Source of the DNA: Pseudonocardia sp. CNS-139
Lineage (GTDB): Bacteria > Actinomycetota > Actinomycetes > Mycobacteriales > Pseudonocardiaceae
Assembly: GCA_001942415.1 (NCBI GenBank)
Contig: MKJX01000192.1
Span: 1-49,730 of the forward strand
Direction: 5' to 3'
DNA length: 49,730 nt
The translations under genes were made by a program, and so were the position numbers. The notes beneath the pieces are model-generated. The model worked only from the letters and a program-made list of their open reading frames with translations, made no database searches and was not told the origin of the DNA. Every line of letters begins with the position of its first letter. The first letter of the stretch is position 1. Shown here piece by piece: positions 39,669 to 49,502 of this stretch.

Positions 39669-41776
39669 TCAGGCGGACTGGGCCAGGGCGAAGGGGAGGA
39701 CTGCCGTCGCTCCCGCTCGGCGGAGCCGGCGGGCGGCGACCGTGAGGGTCCAGCCCGAGTCGACCACGTCGTCCACCAGCAGGATCGGGCCGGCGGGGAC
39801 CTCGAAACCCGGTTCCTCGAACGCCGTCCAGACCGCGGCCAACCGCTGTGGGCTGTTGGCGTGGGCCTCGGGGTGGGGACCGGCGGGCACGAGGGTGCCG
39901 AGCAGGGGGAGGCGGCCGATGTCGGCGATGCGGCGGGCGAGGTGGTCGAGCTGGTGGGGGCGGGTGCGGGAGCCGATGCCGACCACCCCGACCGGCCGCT
40001 CCGCCCAGCCCCACCCGGCGAGCACCCGGACGCTCGCGTCGAGCACGTCCTTCGGGACCGGGGCGTCCTCGCCGCCGACCAGCTCGCGCAGCCGGGTGCC
40101 CCAGCCGATGTCGGAGAGCCGCCCGATCACGCGCCCCGGGTCGGCCAGCTCGCCGGCCGGGATGCGCCCCGACACCGGCACGCCCAGCTCGGCCATCCCG
40201 CTCGGCCACTGCTTGCGCGGCGCGACCTCCACGCCGGGCCGGGTGATCCGCTCCTCCGCCGCGCCCGCGGCCTCGGCGGCGACGGTGCTGCTCCAGGCCG
40301 TGCCGGTGCAGTTGTCGCAGCGGCCGCACGGGCCGGCGCCCGGGTCGTCGAGCTGCCCGCGCAGGAACGCCATACGGCACCCGCCGGTGCCGACGTAGTC
40401 GAGCATCGCCTGCTGCTCGGCCTTGCGGGCCGCGGCGATGCGGCGGTGCGCTCGCCGTCGTAGACCCACTCCTGGCCGGTGGCGAGCCACCCGCCCTTGA
40501 CGCGGCGCACGGCGCCGTCGCTGTCGAGCACCTTGAGCAGCATCTCCAGGCGGGTGCGCGAGAGGTCGACCTGCGTCTCGACGGCGGCAGTGGAGAGCGG
40601 CCCGTCCGCCGCGGCGAGCACCCGCAGCGTCTGCCTGACCAGCGACTCCGGCGGGAACGCGAGGGAGGCGAAGTAGGCCCAGATGTCGCGGTCCTCCCGG
40701 CCGGGCAGCAGCACGACCTCGGCCCGCTCGACCGCGCGGCCGGCGCGGCCGATCTGCTGGTAGTAGGCCACGGGCGACGCGGGCGCGCCGAGGTGCACGA
40801 CGAACCCGAGGTCGGGCTTGTCGAAGCCCATGCCCAGCGCGCTGGTGGCGATGAGCGCCTTGACCCGGTTGGCGATCAGGTCGCCCTCGGCGGCCAGCCG
40901 TTCCTCCGGCTCGGTCTTGCCGGTGTAGGAGGCGACGGGGTGCCCGCGCTCGCGCAGGAACTCCGCAACCTCCTCGGCCGCGGCGATCGTGAGCGTGTAG
41001 ACGATGCCGGCGCCGGGCAGGGTGTCGAGCTGCTCGGCGAGCCAGCCGAGCCGCTGCGCGGGCGTGGACAGCGGGACGACCGCCAGGCGCAGGCTCTCCC
41101 GGTCGAGCGGGCCGCGCAGCACCAGGGGTTCCCCGGAAGCGAGCCCGAGCTGCTCGGTGACGTCGACGACCACGCGGTCGTTGGCCGTGGCCGTGGTGGC
41201 GAGCACCGGGATGCCGGCCGGCAGCTCGGCGATCAGGTTGCGCAGCCGCCGGTAGTCGGGCCGGAAGTCGTGGCCCCAGTCGGAGACGCAGTGCGCCTCG
41301 TCGACGACGAGCATGCCGGCGCTCGCGGTGAGCCGGGGGAGCACGCGGTCGCGGAAGTCGGGGTTGTTGAGCCGCTCGGGGCTGACCAGCAGCACGTCGA
41401 CCTCGCCGGCGTCGACGGCCGCGTAGGTGCGCTCCCAGTCGCCGGTGTTGGCGGAGTTGACGGTGGCGGCGTGGATGCCGGCGCGCGCGGCGGCGTCGAT
41501 CTGGTTGCGCATCAGGGCGAGCAGCGGCGAGACGATCACGGTGGGACCCGCGCCCGCCGCCCGCAGCAGGGCCGTGGCCACGAAGTAGACCGCGGACTTG
41601 CCCCACCCGGTGCGCTGGACCACCAGCGCGCGGCGGCGCTCGGCGACCAGCGCGTGGATGGCCGTCCACTGGTCCTCGCGCAGCCGGGCGCCCGGCCCGG
41701 CCAGCGTGGCCAGCACGGCCTCGGCGCGCTCGCGCAAGGCGGTCTGCTCGGTCGTCACGGAAGTCACGGGTCCCAT
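39669..41776 (-). CDS. RecQ-type ATP-dependent DNA helicase with C-terminal phosphoribosyltransferase-like domain
   Basis: SF2 helicase of about 702 residues for DNA repair. Walker A RTGWGKSAVYF is near residue 57 and DEAH box VVDEAHCVSDWGHDFRPDY near 163. Motif VI is QQIGRAGR. A RecQ-Zn module includes GCRMAFLRGQLDDP and CGRCDNC. The last about 110 residues hold ILLVDDVVDSGWTLTVAARRL, a PRPP-binding-like loop of type I phosphoribosyltransferases, an arrangement known from actinobacterial RecQ-like proteins. One base is lost near 40452. The start is ATG 41776, with GTG 41791 possible. Confidence 0.9.
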
Positions 41777-41865
41777 GGTGGCCGAGCCCACCGACAGTCC
41801 GGATCGGGGTCCCGCACGGGTTCGGTGGCCGTCCTACCTGTGATTTCCATCGGCCGGGAGGCAGG

Positions 41866-42750
<885 letters not shown>

Positions 42751-42776
42751 CCGGGACAGCTGTGCGTCGCGTGCCG

Positions 42777-42782
42777 CATGAT
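42777..42782 (+). promoter_or_regulatory. Possible leaderless -10 box of the VWA gene
   Basis: CATGAT followed by 6 nt and the GTG at 42789. It would allow expression of the VWA gene separately from the MoxR gene. Confidence 0.3.
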
Positions 42783-42788
42783 GCTCGT

Positions 42789-44206
42789 GTGAAGGCGCCT
42801 CCGCACGGCCTCCCCGGCCACCTCGTCGACTTCGTCGGCGCGCTGCGCCGCCACGGCGTGGCGGTCGGCCCCGGCGAGACGGTCGACGCCGCGCAGGTGA
42901 TGGGCGCGCTCGACCTCGTGCACCGCGAGCACCTGCGCGAAGGGCTCGCCGCCGCGGTGCTGCGCCGGTCCGGCCAGCGGCAGGCCTTCGACGTGCTCTT
43001 CGACCTGTACTTCCCGGCCGCCCTCGGCGCCGGCTCTGGTGAGGTCGAGGTGCCACGGGTCGACGACGTGCCGGAGGGCCCGGTGGACGTCGACGCGCTG
43101 CGCGACGTGCTCGCCGACCTGCTGCGCGACGGCGACACCGCCGCCCTCGCCGAGCTCGCCCGTGCGGTGGTGGACGCGCTCGGCAGCGCGGGCGCCGCCG
43201 GCACCGGCATCCGCGGCGTCGGCGCGACGCCGAGCTGGTCGGCGTACGAGGCGCTGCGCGTGCTCTCGCCGGAGACGCTGCTCGCCCGCATCCTCGACGA
43301 CCTGCGCGCCGCCGAGCAGGACGACACCCCGTTCGCCGACGAGGTGCGCCGCCGCGAGATCCGCGACCGGATCGCCGCGTTCCGCAAGATGGTGACCGAC
43401 GAGGTGCGCCGCCGCGTGGCCGAGCAGCGCGGCCGTGACCAGGTGGCCCGCACGTCCGTGCCCAAGGCCGCGGAGCAGGTCGAGTTCCTCTACGGGCACG
43501 CCGACCAGCTCGCCGCGCTGCGCCGGATCGTGCACCCGCTGGCCCGCCGGCTCGCGTCGCGGCTGGCCGTGCGCCGCCGGCACGCCAAGCGCGGTGCGCT
43601 CGACATGCGCCGCACGCTGCGCCGCTCGATGTCCACCGGTGGCGTGCCGATGCGGCCGGCGTACCGGACCCGCCGCCCCGGGCGCCGGAGCTGGTGGTGC
43701 TCTGCGACGTGTCCGGCTCCGTCGCCGGGTTCAGCCACTTCACGTTGCTGCTGGTGCAGGCGCTGCGGGAGCAGTTCAGCAAGGTGCGCGTGTTCGCGTT
43801 CGTCGAGCGCGCCGACGAGGTGACCCACCTGTTCGCACCCGGTGCCGAGCTGGGCGGGGTGATGCAGCGGGTGCTGCGCGAGGCGAGCCTCGTGTCGTTC
43901 GACGGGCACAGCGACTACGGCGGCTCCTTCGGCACCTTCGCCGAGCAGTGGGGTGACGCCGTCGGCCCACGGACGTCGCTGCTCGTGCTCGGCGACGGGC
44001 GCACCAACTACCGCGACCCCAACCTCGCCGTGCTCAAGCGGCTCGTCGGGCAGGCCCGCCACGCGCACTGGCTCAACCCCGAGCCGCGCACGCACTGGGG
44101 CAGCGGCGACTCCGCCGCCCTGCGCTACGCCGACGTGCTGCCGATGCACGAGTGCCGCACGGCCGCGCAGCTCGCGGCGGTGGTGGAGGCCCTGCTGCCG
44201 GTGTGA
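42789..44206 (+). CDS. VWA domain (CoxE-like) protein
   Basis: About 472 residues. The N-terminus (LVDFVGALRRHGVAVGPGETVDAAQVM) and helical middle match CoxE/YehP-like VWA proteins. The C-terminal VWA domain keeps the MIDAS metal motif DVSGSVAGFS, and LLVLGDGRTNYRDPN near the end. One base is lost near 43682. It follows a MoxR ATPase gene, the usual pairing, and the two likely act as a metal-centre or complex maturation pair. No CO dehydrogenase or other obvious client is nearby. Confidence 0.88.
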
Positions 44207-44213
44207 TCGGCGG

Positions 44214-44977
44214 TCAGTCGGTGGGATTCCGGAGAGCGAACCGTTCCGCGACTCCCACCTCCCCCGTGACGTCCAGCGCCGCTGCCGGCCGGCGCCGGTA
44301 CAGGTAGAGCAGCAGGTCACCCGCGGTGCCGCGGACGACCGTGGCCGGCTGCTCGGGCTCGCCGGCCAGCCGCCGCCAGGTCACCGTGCCGTCGGCGTCC
44401 TCGTCGACGGACCACGCGGCGTCCAGGTCCGTGGCAACGAGCGTGAGCCGCCCACCGACCGGCGCGGCGTCGCCGGCCCGGAACGGGGTGGTGTGCTGCA
44501 GGAACTCGTCGACGCCGTCGGCCGCCACCGCCGCGTCGAGCCCGGCCGCGACCCCCACGGCGTCGGCGGCGTCCCACCGGTGCACGGCGGCCTCGTGCAC
44601 CTGGTGGCGCACCACGAACGCGGCGTCGTGCTGCTGCGACCACGTCCAGACCTTCTCGTTCGGATCGGCCGCGCGGAACGCGGCGACCATGCACGCCGCG
44701 CCTCCCGCAACCCCGTGACCAGCTCGGCGTCGCCGGGACGGGCCGGCTCCGCGATGCGCGACGGATCCTGCAACCGCTCCCGGACCACCTGCCCCCACGC
44801 CGCCTGGACCCCGGTGAGGTGCCACACCAGGTCGGCCACACTCCACCCCGGGCAGCTCGGCACCGGCTCGGCGAGCCGGCCCTCGGCGGCGTCGGCGAGC
44901 GCGTTGCTGTCGGCCTCGATCCGGGCGAACGGGTCGAAACCGGTGAGCAGCCCGTGGGCGGCGCGGTGGTCGGTCAC
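44214..44977 (-). CDS. Maleylpyruvate isomerase-like (MDMPI/DinB-fold) protein
   Basis: About 254 residues. The N-terminal mycothiol-dependent isomerase-like helical bundle reads CPGWSVADLVWHLTGVQAAWG. The later HEAAVHRWDAADAV supplies the other metal-ligand histidines of the DinB fold. The C-terminal domain is sterol-carrier-like (TWRRLAGEPEQPATVVRGTAGDLLLYLY). The GTG at 44977 was chosen because TACCGT lies 7 nt upstream; a longer in-frame start exists at 45034. One base is lost near 44702. The substrate is unknown. Confidence 0.8.
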
Positions 44978-44984
44978 GGGAAGG

Positions 44985-44990
44985 ACGGTA
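44985..44990 (-). promoter_or_regulatory. Leaderless -10 box of the MDMPI-like gene
   Basis: TACCGT on the minus strand, 7 nt before the GTG at 44977. Confidence 0.45.
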
Positions 44991-45024
44991 GCCGCGATCC
45001 CCGACAGAACCGCGTCTGCGCTGG

Positions 45025-45477
45025 TCAGGGGCATGGGCTGAGCCGGACGACCGGGTACTTGCGCTCGGACCTGCCCTGGTACTTCGCGTAGCGCGGCTGC
45101 ATTGTGGTGATGTGCTGCCAGGCCCGCTCGCGTTCGGTGTCGTCGAGCACCTGCGCCGTGACCGGCACCGGGCCGCCGTCGCCCGGCATCTCGACGGCCA
45201 CCGCGTCCGGGTGCGCCGTCAGGTTCATGAACCAGTCCGGGTTACGGCTGCCCCCGCCGGACGCGACGACCAGCCGCGCGTCGCCCTCGGCGAACCACGT
45301 GAGCGGCGACTCGCGCGGCTGCCCGCTGCGGCGGCCGGTCGTGTGCAGGATCAGCAGGTCCATGCCCATCGAGCGGCTCATGCCGCGGCGGATGCGGACG
45401 TTCGTGCGGGCATTCATCATCCGCTGGATCCAGAGCATGAACGCCCTGGTCCCGCCCGGCTTCTTCGTCGTGTTCAT
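45025..45477 (-). CDS. DDN-like deazaflavin (F420)-dependent nitroreductase family protein
   Basis: An intact 150-residue protein of the split beta-barrel family that includes mycobacterial Ddn, which uses reduced F420. Landmarks are LLILHTTGRRSGQPRESPLTWF near residue 42, VVASGGGSRNPDWFMNLTAHPD in the middle and RAWQHITTMQPRYAKYQ near the end. The TACCGT box 7 nt before the ATG sets the start. It is followed on the same strand by the MDMPI-like gene. Confidence 0.9.
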   Translation of the reverse strand: MNTTKKPGGTRAFMLWIQRMMNARTNVRIRRGMSRSMGMDLLILHTTGRRSGQPRESPLTWFAEGDARLVVASGGGSRNPDWFMNLTAHPDAVAVEMPGDGGPVPVTAQVLDDTERERAWQHITTMQPRYAKYQGRSERKYPVVRLSPCP

Positions 45478-45484
45478 GGCGGGG

Positions 45485-45490
45485 ACGGTA
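45485..45490 (-). promoter_or_regulatory. Leaderless -10 box of the DDN-like gene
   Basis: TACCGT on the minus strand with 7 nt to the ATG at 45477. It has the same box and spacing as the MDMPI-like gene just downstream. Confidence 0.5.
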
Positions 45491-45547
45491 GGGGGACGTC
45501 CGGTAGGGGTGCTTCTCGATTCCTGACGGTCCGCCCCGCGCGCTGCC

Positions 45548-45885
45548 TCACGTCGCCCGCAGGTTCCGTAGCTCCTGGGCGACCTGTCGAGCCCCGTCGT
45601 GATGCCGGAATCTGCCGGCTCGGGCGTGGAGAGGCGCGAGCTGCATGACCAGGCGCGGTGGGGTCGCCGTCGGCGAAATGGCTGGTCGCCAGCCACGCAA
45701 GGTTGAATGCACGCTGCCTTTGGCGACCGTGTGAACTGTCGGTCAGTGCTCCGTCGAGACAGGCGATGGCCAACTCCCGTTGACGCGCGTCGGACAGCCG
45801 GCCAGGGGCTCGGGCTCGGTTGCGGCGAGCTCGTCGACTCGGAAGCACGACGGTTCGGTGCGGCGGACGGCAGAGGTGATCGCGG
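45548..45885 (-). pseudogene. C-terminal remnant of a TPR-containing regulator
   Basis: Reading across two frame shifts on the minus strand gives DELAATEPEPLA, LSDARQRELAIACLDGALTD, RAFNLAWLATSHFADGDPT and finally GARQVAQELRNLRAT then stop. This looks like the last TPR repeats of an actinobacterial XRE/TPR regulator. No N-terminal HTH remains upstream, and a methyltransferase gene starts at 45937 on the other strand. Sequencing error alone could explain the shifts but not the missing N-terminus. Moderate confidence in the family, low in exact limits. Confidence 0.5.
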
Positions 45886-45936
45886 CCAACGGATTCCAGA
45901 TCGACTCCCGGCTCCCCACCTGCGAGGCTCGCCACC

Positions 45937-46599
45937 GTGCCCCTGATCTCCGATCCGACCGCCTACTGGGACCGCTATGCAGGCGGCGTCGCCGACGAGA
46001 ACCCTGAAAGCGCACTCAAGAACGCGTTCGGGTGGACCCAGTACGAGGGTCACGGGCCAGGCGACGAGCTGCTCGGCGAGCCTGCCACCGCGTTGGAGCT
46101 GGGCAGCGGGCGAGGCAACGCGGTCGCCGCGCTCGCGACGAAGGGGGTCGAGGCAGTCGGGGTGGACCTCTCGCCGCGCCAGGTCGCGAGCGCGCAGGCT
46201 CGGTGGAGCGGGTTGCCGGGCGCGCACTTCCGGCGTGGCGACGTCCTCGGGTTCCTGGCCGAGGCCGACGAGCGGTGGGATGCGATCTACTCCATCTGGG
46301 GAGCGCTGTGGTTCGCCGACCCGCAGCGCTGGCTCCCCGTCGTGCACGAGCGGCTCGCCCCGGGCGGGCGGCTCGTGTTCTCGCACGCGCCGGCCGTGCC
46401 GGGCAGCTACGGCGCGCAGGGCATGTACGGCAACGGGTTCGCCGGGCGGCGGCTCTGGATCTACCGCTGGGCCTACGAGCCCGAGACCTGGGCCGATCTG
46501 CTCCGTGTGCGCGGCTTCGCCGACGTCGAGGCGTGGGTCGAGCCGGCGCCGGACCCGGACGACGTCGGCACCCTGCTCGTCACGTGCCGGCGGGCGTAG
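45937..46599 (+). CDS. Class I SAM-dependent methyltransferase
   Basis: An intact 220-residue protein. It starts PLISDPTAYWDRYAGGVADENPE. Motif I is ALELGSGRGNAVAALA, followed by VGVDLSPRQVASAQARW, then WDAIYSIWGALWFADPQRWL and LAPGGRLVFSHAPAVPGSYG. Such stand-alone methyltransferases are common beside XRE/DUF397 regulator pairs in actinomycetes, and the pair follows here on the opposite strand. The substrate is unknown. The start is GTG 45937, with no clear ribosome-binding site. Confidence 0.85.
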   Translation: MPLISDPTAYWDRYAGGVADENPESALKNAFGWTQYEGHGPGDELLGEPATALELGSGRGNAVAALATKGVEAVGVDLSPRQVASAQARWSGLPGAHFRRGDVLGFLAEADERWDAIYSIWGALWFADPQRWLPVVHERLAPGGRLVFSHAPAVPGSYGAQGMYGNGFAGRRLWIYRWAYEPETWADLLRVRGFADVEAWVEPAPDPDDVGTLLVTCRRA

Positions 46600-46608
46600 T
46601 CGCCGGGG

Positions 46609-46824
46609 TCAGTCGAACTCGCCGGCCTTGACGCCGGCGACGAACGCCCGCCACTGGGGCGAGCTGAACAGCAGGATCGGACCGGCTCCCCGGTCCTTGG
46701 TGTCACGGACGCGGTAGACGTCGTCGTCGACGCGCACCTCGACGCAGTTGGTGGCGTCGGTGCTGCGACTGGACTTCACCCACCGCCCTGGCACCAGTCC
46801 GGTCCCACGACGAGGTGTGATCAT
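46609..46824 (-). CDS. DUF397 domain protein
   Basis: An intact 71-residue protein. The DUF397 core is seen as RWVKSSRSTDATNCVEVRVD, VYRVRDTKDRGAGPILLF and PQWRAFVAGVKAGEFD. DUF397 proteins are small cytosolic partners, typically encoded next to XRE regulators of the WhiJ/AbaA type, and may work as antagonist or toxin-antitoxin-like partners. The ATG overlaps the XRE stop, so the pair is coupled. Confidence 0.92.
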   Translation of the reverse strand: MITPRRGTGLVPGRWVKSSRSTDATNCVEVRVDDDVYRVRDTKDRGAGPILLFSSPQWRAFVAGVKAGEFD

Positions 46825-47680
46825 TCAAGCTCCTGAGCTGCGGCTTTAATCAGTTCGAGTGAGTCTACGACGCTCAGGGCTGCGTCCTCGGCACCGGCAT
46901 GGACCATGCGGTACTCGTGCACGGGGGGACGGATCGTCCAGGAAGTACATGCCGGTCGTGCCATCGAGCCACACCAGATCCGCAACCGGGTACTGGCGAA
47001 TCCCAGCACGTGGAAGATCGGCGCGCCGAGGGCGGGGTGCCCGGTTGCCTCGAACGGGACGATCTTCACTTGCAGATGCGGCATCTCCTCGATCTGTCGT
47101 GCGAGAGCCGCGAGCTGTCCTGCCAGCACCGCGGGTCCGCCCACTTGCTGTCGGATGGCAGCCTCGCCCATCACCAGGGAGAGTGCGAGCGGTTCCGGCT
47201 CGGTGAGTCGCCGCTGCCGCAGCATCCGGGCCTGCACCCGCCGTTCGACCTCGACTTGCCGGATCCGAACACCCCCGGCCTGCATGACGGCCCGGGCGTA
47301 CTCGGGAGTCTGGAGCAGGCCGTGGACCAGGCCCTCGCAGTAGGAGTGCATCGATTCGCAGCCGTACTCGAACCCGAAGAAGCGCAGCAGCTCGGCGGAG
47401 AAGAGCCCGCCGTAGCCGGCCAGCGGCCGCGCGCGGTGGCCAGCAGCCGGAGCTCGACCAGTTCCTTCTGCTCGGCCTCGTCGAACTCCAGCCGCGTCAC
47501 CATCGCCGTCAGCTTCTCGACGGCTGGGATCTTCTTGCCGTTCTCGACCTGGCTGAGGAACTGCGGCGTGCACAGCGCGGCGCGGGCCACGTCCGTGGCG
47601 GGGAGGCCGAGCGTCTCGCGCCGTTCCCGCAGGCGGCCGCCCAGCTCGAGTGCGGCGACGACGGGCGAGGGCGCGGTCAT
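46821..47680 (-). CDS. XRE family regulator with DUF5753-type C-terminal domain
   Basis: About 287 residues. The HTH is at residues about 15-60: LGGRLRERRETLGLPATDVARAA...PQFLSQVENGKKIP. The C-terminal ligand or partner domain has GLVHGLLQTPEYARAVM, RQRRLTEPEPLALSLVMGEAAI and LDGTTGMYFLDDP. Frame breaks lie near 47432 and 46950. GGAGG precedes the ATG at 47680, which I prefer to 47695. It is divergent from two small genes whose promoter holds a perfect palindrome, a likely binding site for this regulator. Confidence 0.87.
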
Positions 47681-47760
47681 CAGGTCCTCCATCACGGTCG
47701 GTGGTCGGCGGTGCGGCGACAGTCAAGCAGACGGCACCGACCCTGCGTTGTGCGCGTCCG

Positions 47761-47776
47761 GTTACGTAACTAGTAT
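47761..47776 (+). promoter_or_regulatory. Palindromic operator candidate and leaderless -10 box
   Basis: The perfect 10-bp palindrome GTTACGTAAC (47761-47770) abuts TAGTAT (47771-47776), which is 7 nt before the ATG at 47784. A regulator bound here would block the promoter of the small genes. Confidence 0.55.
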
Positions 47777-47783
47777 CCGAGCC

Positions 47784-47963
47784 ATGCGAGAAGCCAGCCA
47801 GGTCGTCCGCATCTCCTCACCGGACGGGCGGGACCACCTCGTCGACGAGAAGGTCTTCGCGCGGGCGCTGGACGGGCGCTTCCTGGCCCGCTGCGGCGTG
47901 TTCGTGCTGAGCGCGCCGCTGTGCACGCCGCCGGGCCGCGACTGCCCGCTGTGCGCGCCATGA
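47784..47963 (+). CDS. Small protein with Cys-rich C-terminus
   Basis: A 59-residue protein of no recognised family, beginning MREASQVVRISSPDGRDHLVD. The last 20 residues include ARCGVFVLSAPLC and end CTPPGRDCPLCAP, giving four cysteines, two as CPLC, which could bind metal or be modified. The start is supported by TAGTAT with 7-nt spacing (leaderless). The stop overlaps the following ATG (ATGA). It could be a regulator's partner, a small zinc protein or a precursor peptide. Confidence 0.7.
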   Translation: MREASQVVRISSPDGRDHLVDEKVFARALDGRFLARCGVFVLSAPLCTPPGRDCPLCAP

Positions 47964-48226
47964 GCGCGTTCCACCTGGAGGCGCGGCTGTTCGTCGGGCC
48001 GCTCTCCGCGCCGGAGCGCGACGAGTGGCGCCACGCCGGCGCCGACAGCTGGGCCGAGGCCGAGCGGTGGGTGGAACAGCAGGTCGCGGCCGGTTTCACG
48101 GTCTGGGTGTACGACCACGGCCGGCCGTCACCGATCCCGTCCGCGAGCGACCTGCGGCTCGTCGCGCACGCCCGGCCGGGCCACCCGGCCGGCATCACGT
48201 TCCGGCACCGGCCGGACGTCCGCTGA
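47960..48226 (+). CDS. Small hypothetical protein
   Basis: An intact 88-residue protein. It begins MSAFHLEARLFVGPLSAPERDEW and contains DSWAEAERWVEQQVAAGFTVWVYDHG, an alpha/beta-looking fold. No transmembrane or signal segment is seen. It is translationally coupled to the 59-residue gene and 18 nt before the methyltransferase gene, so the three probably form one operon. Family not recognised. Confidence 0.7.
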   Translation: MSAFHLEARLFVGPLSAPERDEWRHAGADSWAEAERWVEQQVAAGFTVWVYDHGRPSPIPSASDLRLVAHARPGHPAGITFRHRPDVR

Positions 48227-48244
48227 CCCTCCCCGGAAAGGCCG

Positions 48245-49391
48245 ATGAGTCGTCCGCCCGTGTCGACCGTGCTGTGGCAGTCGTACGCCGACCGCCTCGC
48301 CGAGCAGCTCACCACCGCCGGCGACCTGACGAACCCGCGCTGCCGCGACGCCGTCCGCACCGTGGCGCGGCACGAATTCCTCCCGCCGCCGCTCGACGCG
48401 TCCACCGGGCGTCGCCGCTGGCCCGTCCCCGGCGACCATGCCGGCACCGCGTCCTGGCTCGCCGCCGCGTACGGACCCGGCTACGTCCGCGCGGGCGTCC
48501 CGGCGGACGGCGAGCCGCACCCGGTGCAGGCGGACGGCCCGGCGTTCGCGGTCCGCGCGCTGCACGCGCTGCGGATCGGGGAGGGGATGCGGGTGCTGGA
48601 GGTCGGCTGCGGCGGCGAGGCCGCGGGCTACCGGACCGCGTTGCTCGCGCAGTGGCTGGGCAGTCGCGCCGTCCACACGGTCGACGACGACCTGCTGCGG
48701 CTCGCGCGCGCCCGCGTCGCGCTCGACGGGATGGGGCTCAGCCCGACGCTCACCCCGCGCCGCGCCGGCCGTCGGCCTGCCCGACCACGCGCCGTTCGAC
48801 CGGATCATCGCGACCGGGCCGCTCGACGCCGTCCCGATCGAGTGGCTGCACCAGACGCGCCCGGGTGGGCTGGTGCTCGTCCACCTGCGCGGCGGGCTCG
48901 GCGCCGGCGGGTACGCGCTGTTGCGGCGCAGCAACGCGACCCTGCACGGCCGGTTCCTGAGCTGGCCCGACCCGCCTGCCCCGGCACCCGGGCCCGTCCG
49001 GCTGGCCGGCGGGACGCGGCAGTGCAGCACGCCCGTCGACCCCACCCGCCTCACCACCCACCGCGCGTTCGCGCTGCTCGCGCAGCTGCGGCTGCCGCCG
49101 GGGACGTGCCGCAGCGTCCGGCTCGACGGGACCGGCGGCCTCGCGACCTACCTCACCGCACCTGACGGGTCGTGGGCAGAGATCGCCCATCGCGTCGGGC
49201 CTCGCGGCGTGCACGACGTCCGGACCTCGCCCTCCGACGTCCTGATCCCGGCGCTGTGTGCGGCGTGGGCGGAGGCGGCGGGGCTGGGGCATCCGCTGAT
49301 CAGCCAGTTCGGGGTGACGGTCCGGCCTGGGGGCACGCGGATCTGGCACCGGGATCCGGTGCATGGGGTGGTTGGTGGGGGTGGGGGTTGA
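48245..49391 (+). CDS. Pcm/TgmC-like methyltransferase
   Basis: About 382 residues, longer than housekeeping Pcm. The N-terminus (VLWQSYADRLAEQLTTAGDLTNPRCRDAVRTVARHEFLPP) and motif I VLEVGCGGEAAGYRTALLA resemble the methyltransferases of ATP-grasp or FxLD peptide maturation systems. The C-terminal about 170 residues (GGLATYLTAPDGSWAEI, PLISQFGVTVRPGGTRIWHRDP) are typical of that longer type. One base is lost near 48764. GGAAAGG precedes the ATG. No ATP-grasp or lanthipeptide enzyme lies in the window, so a peptide substrate is only a possibility. Confidence 0.78.
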
Positions 49392-49396
49392 TGGGT

Positions 49397-49449
49397 TGCA
49401 GCAAAGCCACCCTCATGCGGTGAGGGTGCGTGGGGGTGGCTTTGCTGCA
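49397..49449 (+). terminator. Strong hairpin after the Pcm/TgmC-like gene
   Basis: Arms TGCAGCAAAGCCACCC (49397-49412) and 49434-49449 match perfectly over 16 bp. An inner pair CCCTCA (49410-49415) / TGAGGG (49421-49426) competes with the outer stem tip, so two foldings are possible. It starts 6 nt after the stop codon. Confidence 0.8.
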
Positions 49450-49502
49450 GGGGGTGGGGCCACCGCGTATTCGGGGGCGACGTCGCCGGTGGGGTTGGGG
49501 CC
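49450..49502. other. Spacer between terminator and CRISPR array
   Basis: 53 nt of G-rich sequence without a gene or promoter I can recognise. If the array is transcribed on the minus strand, this is the trailer side. Confidence 0.35.
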
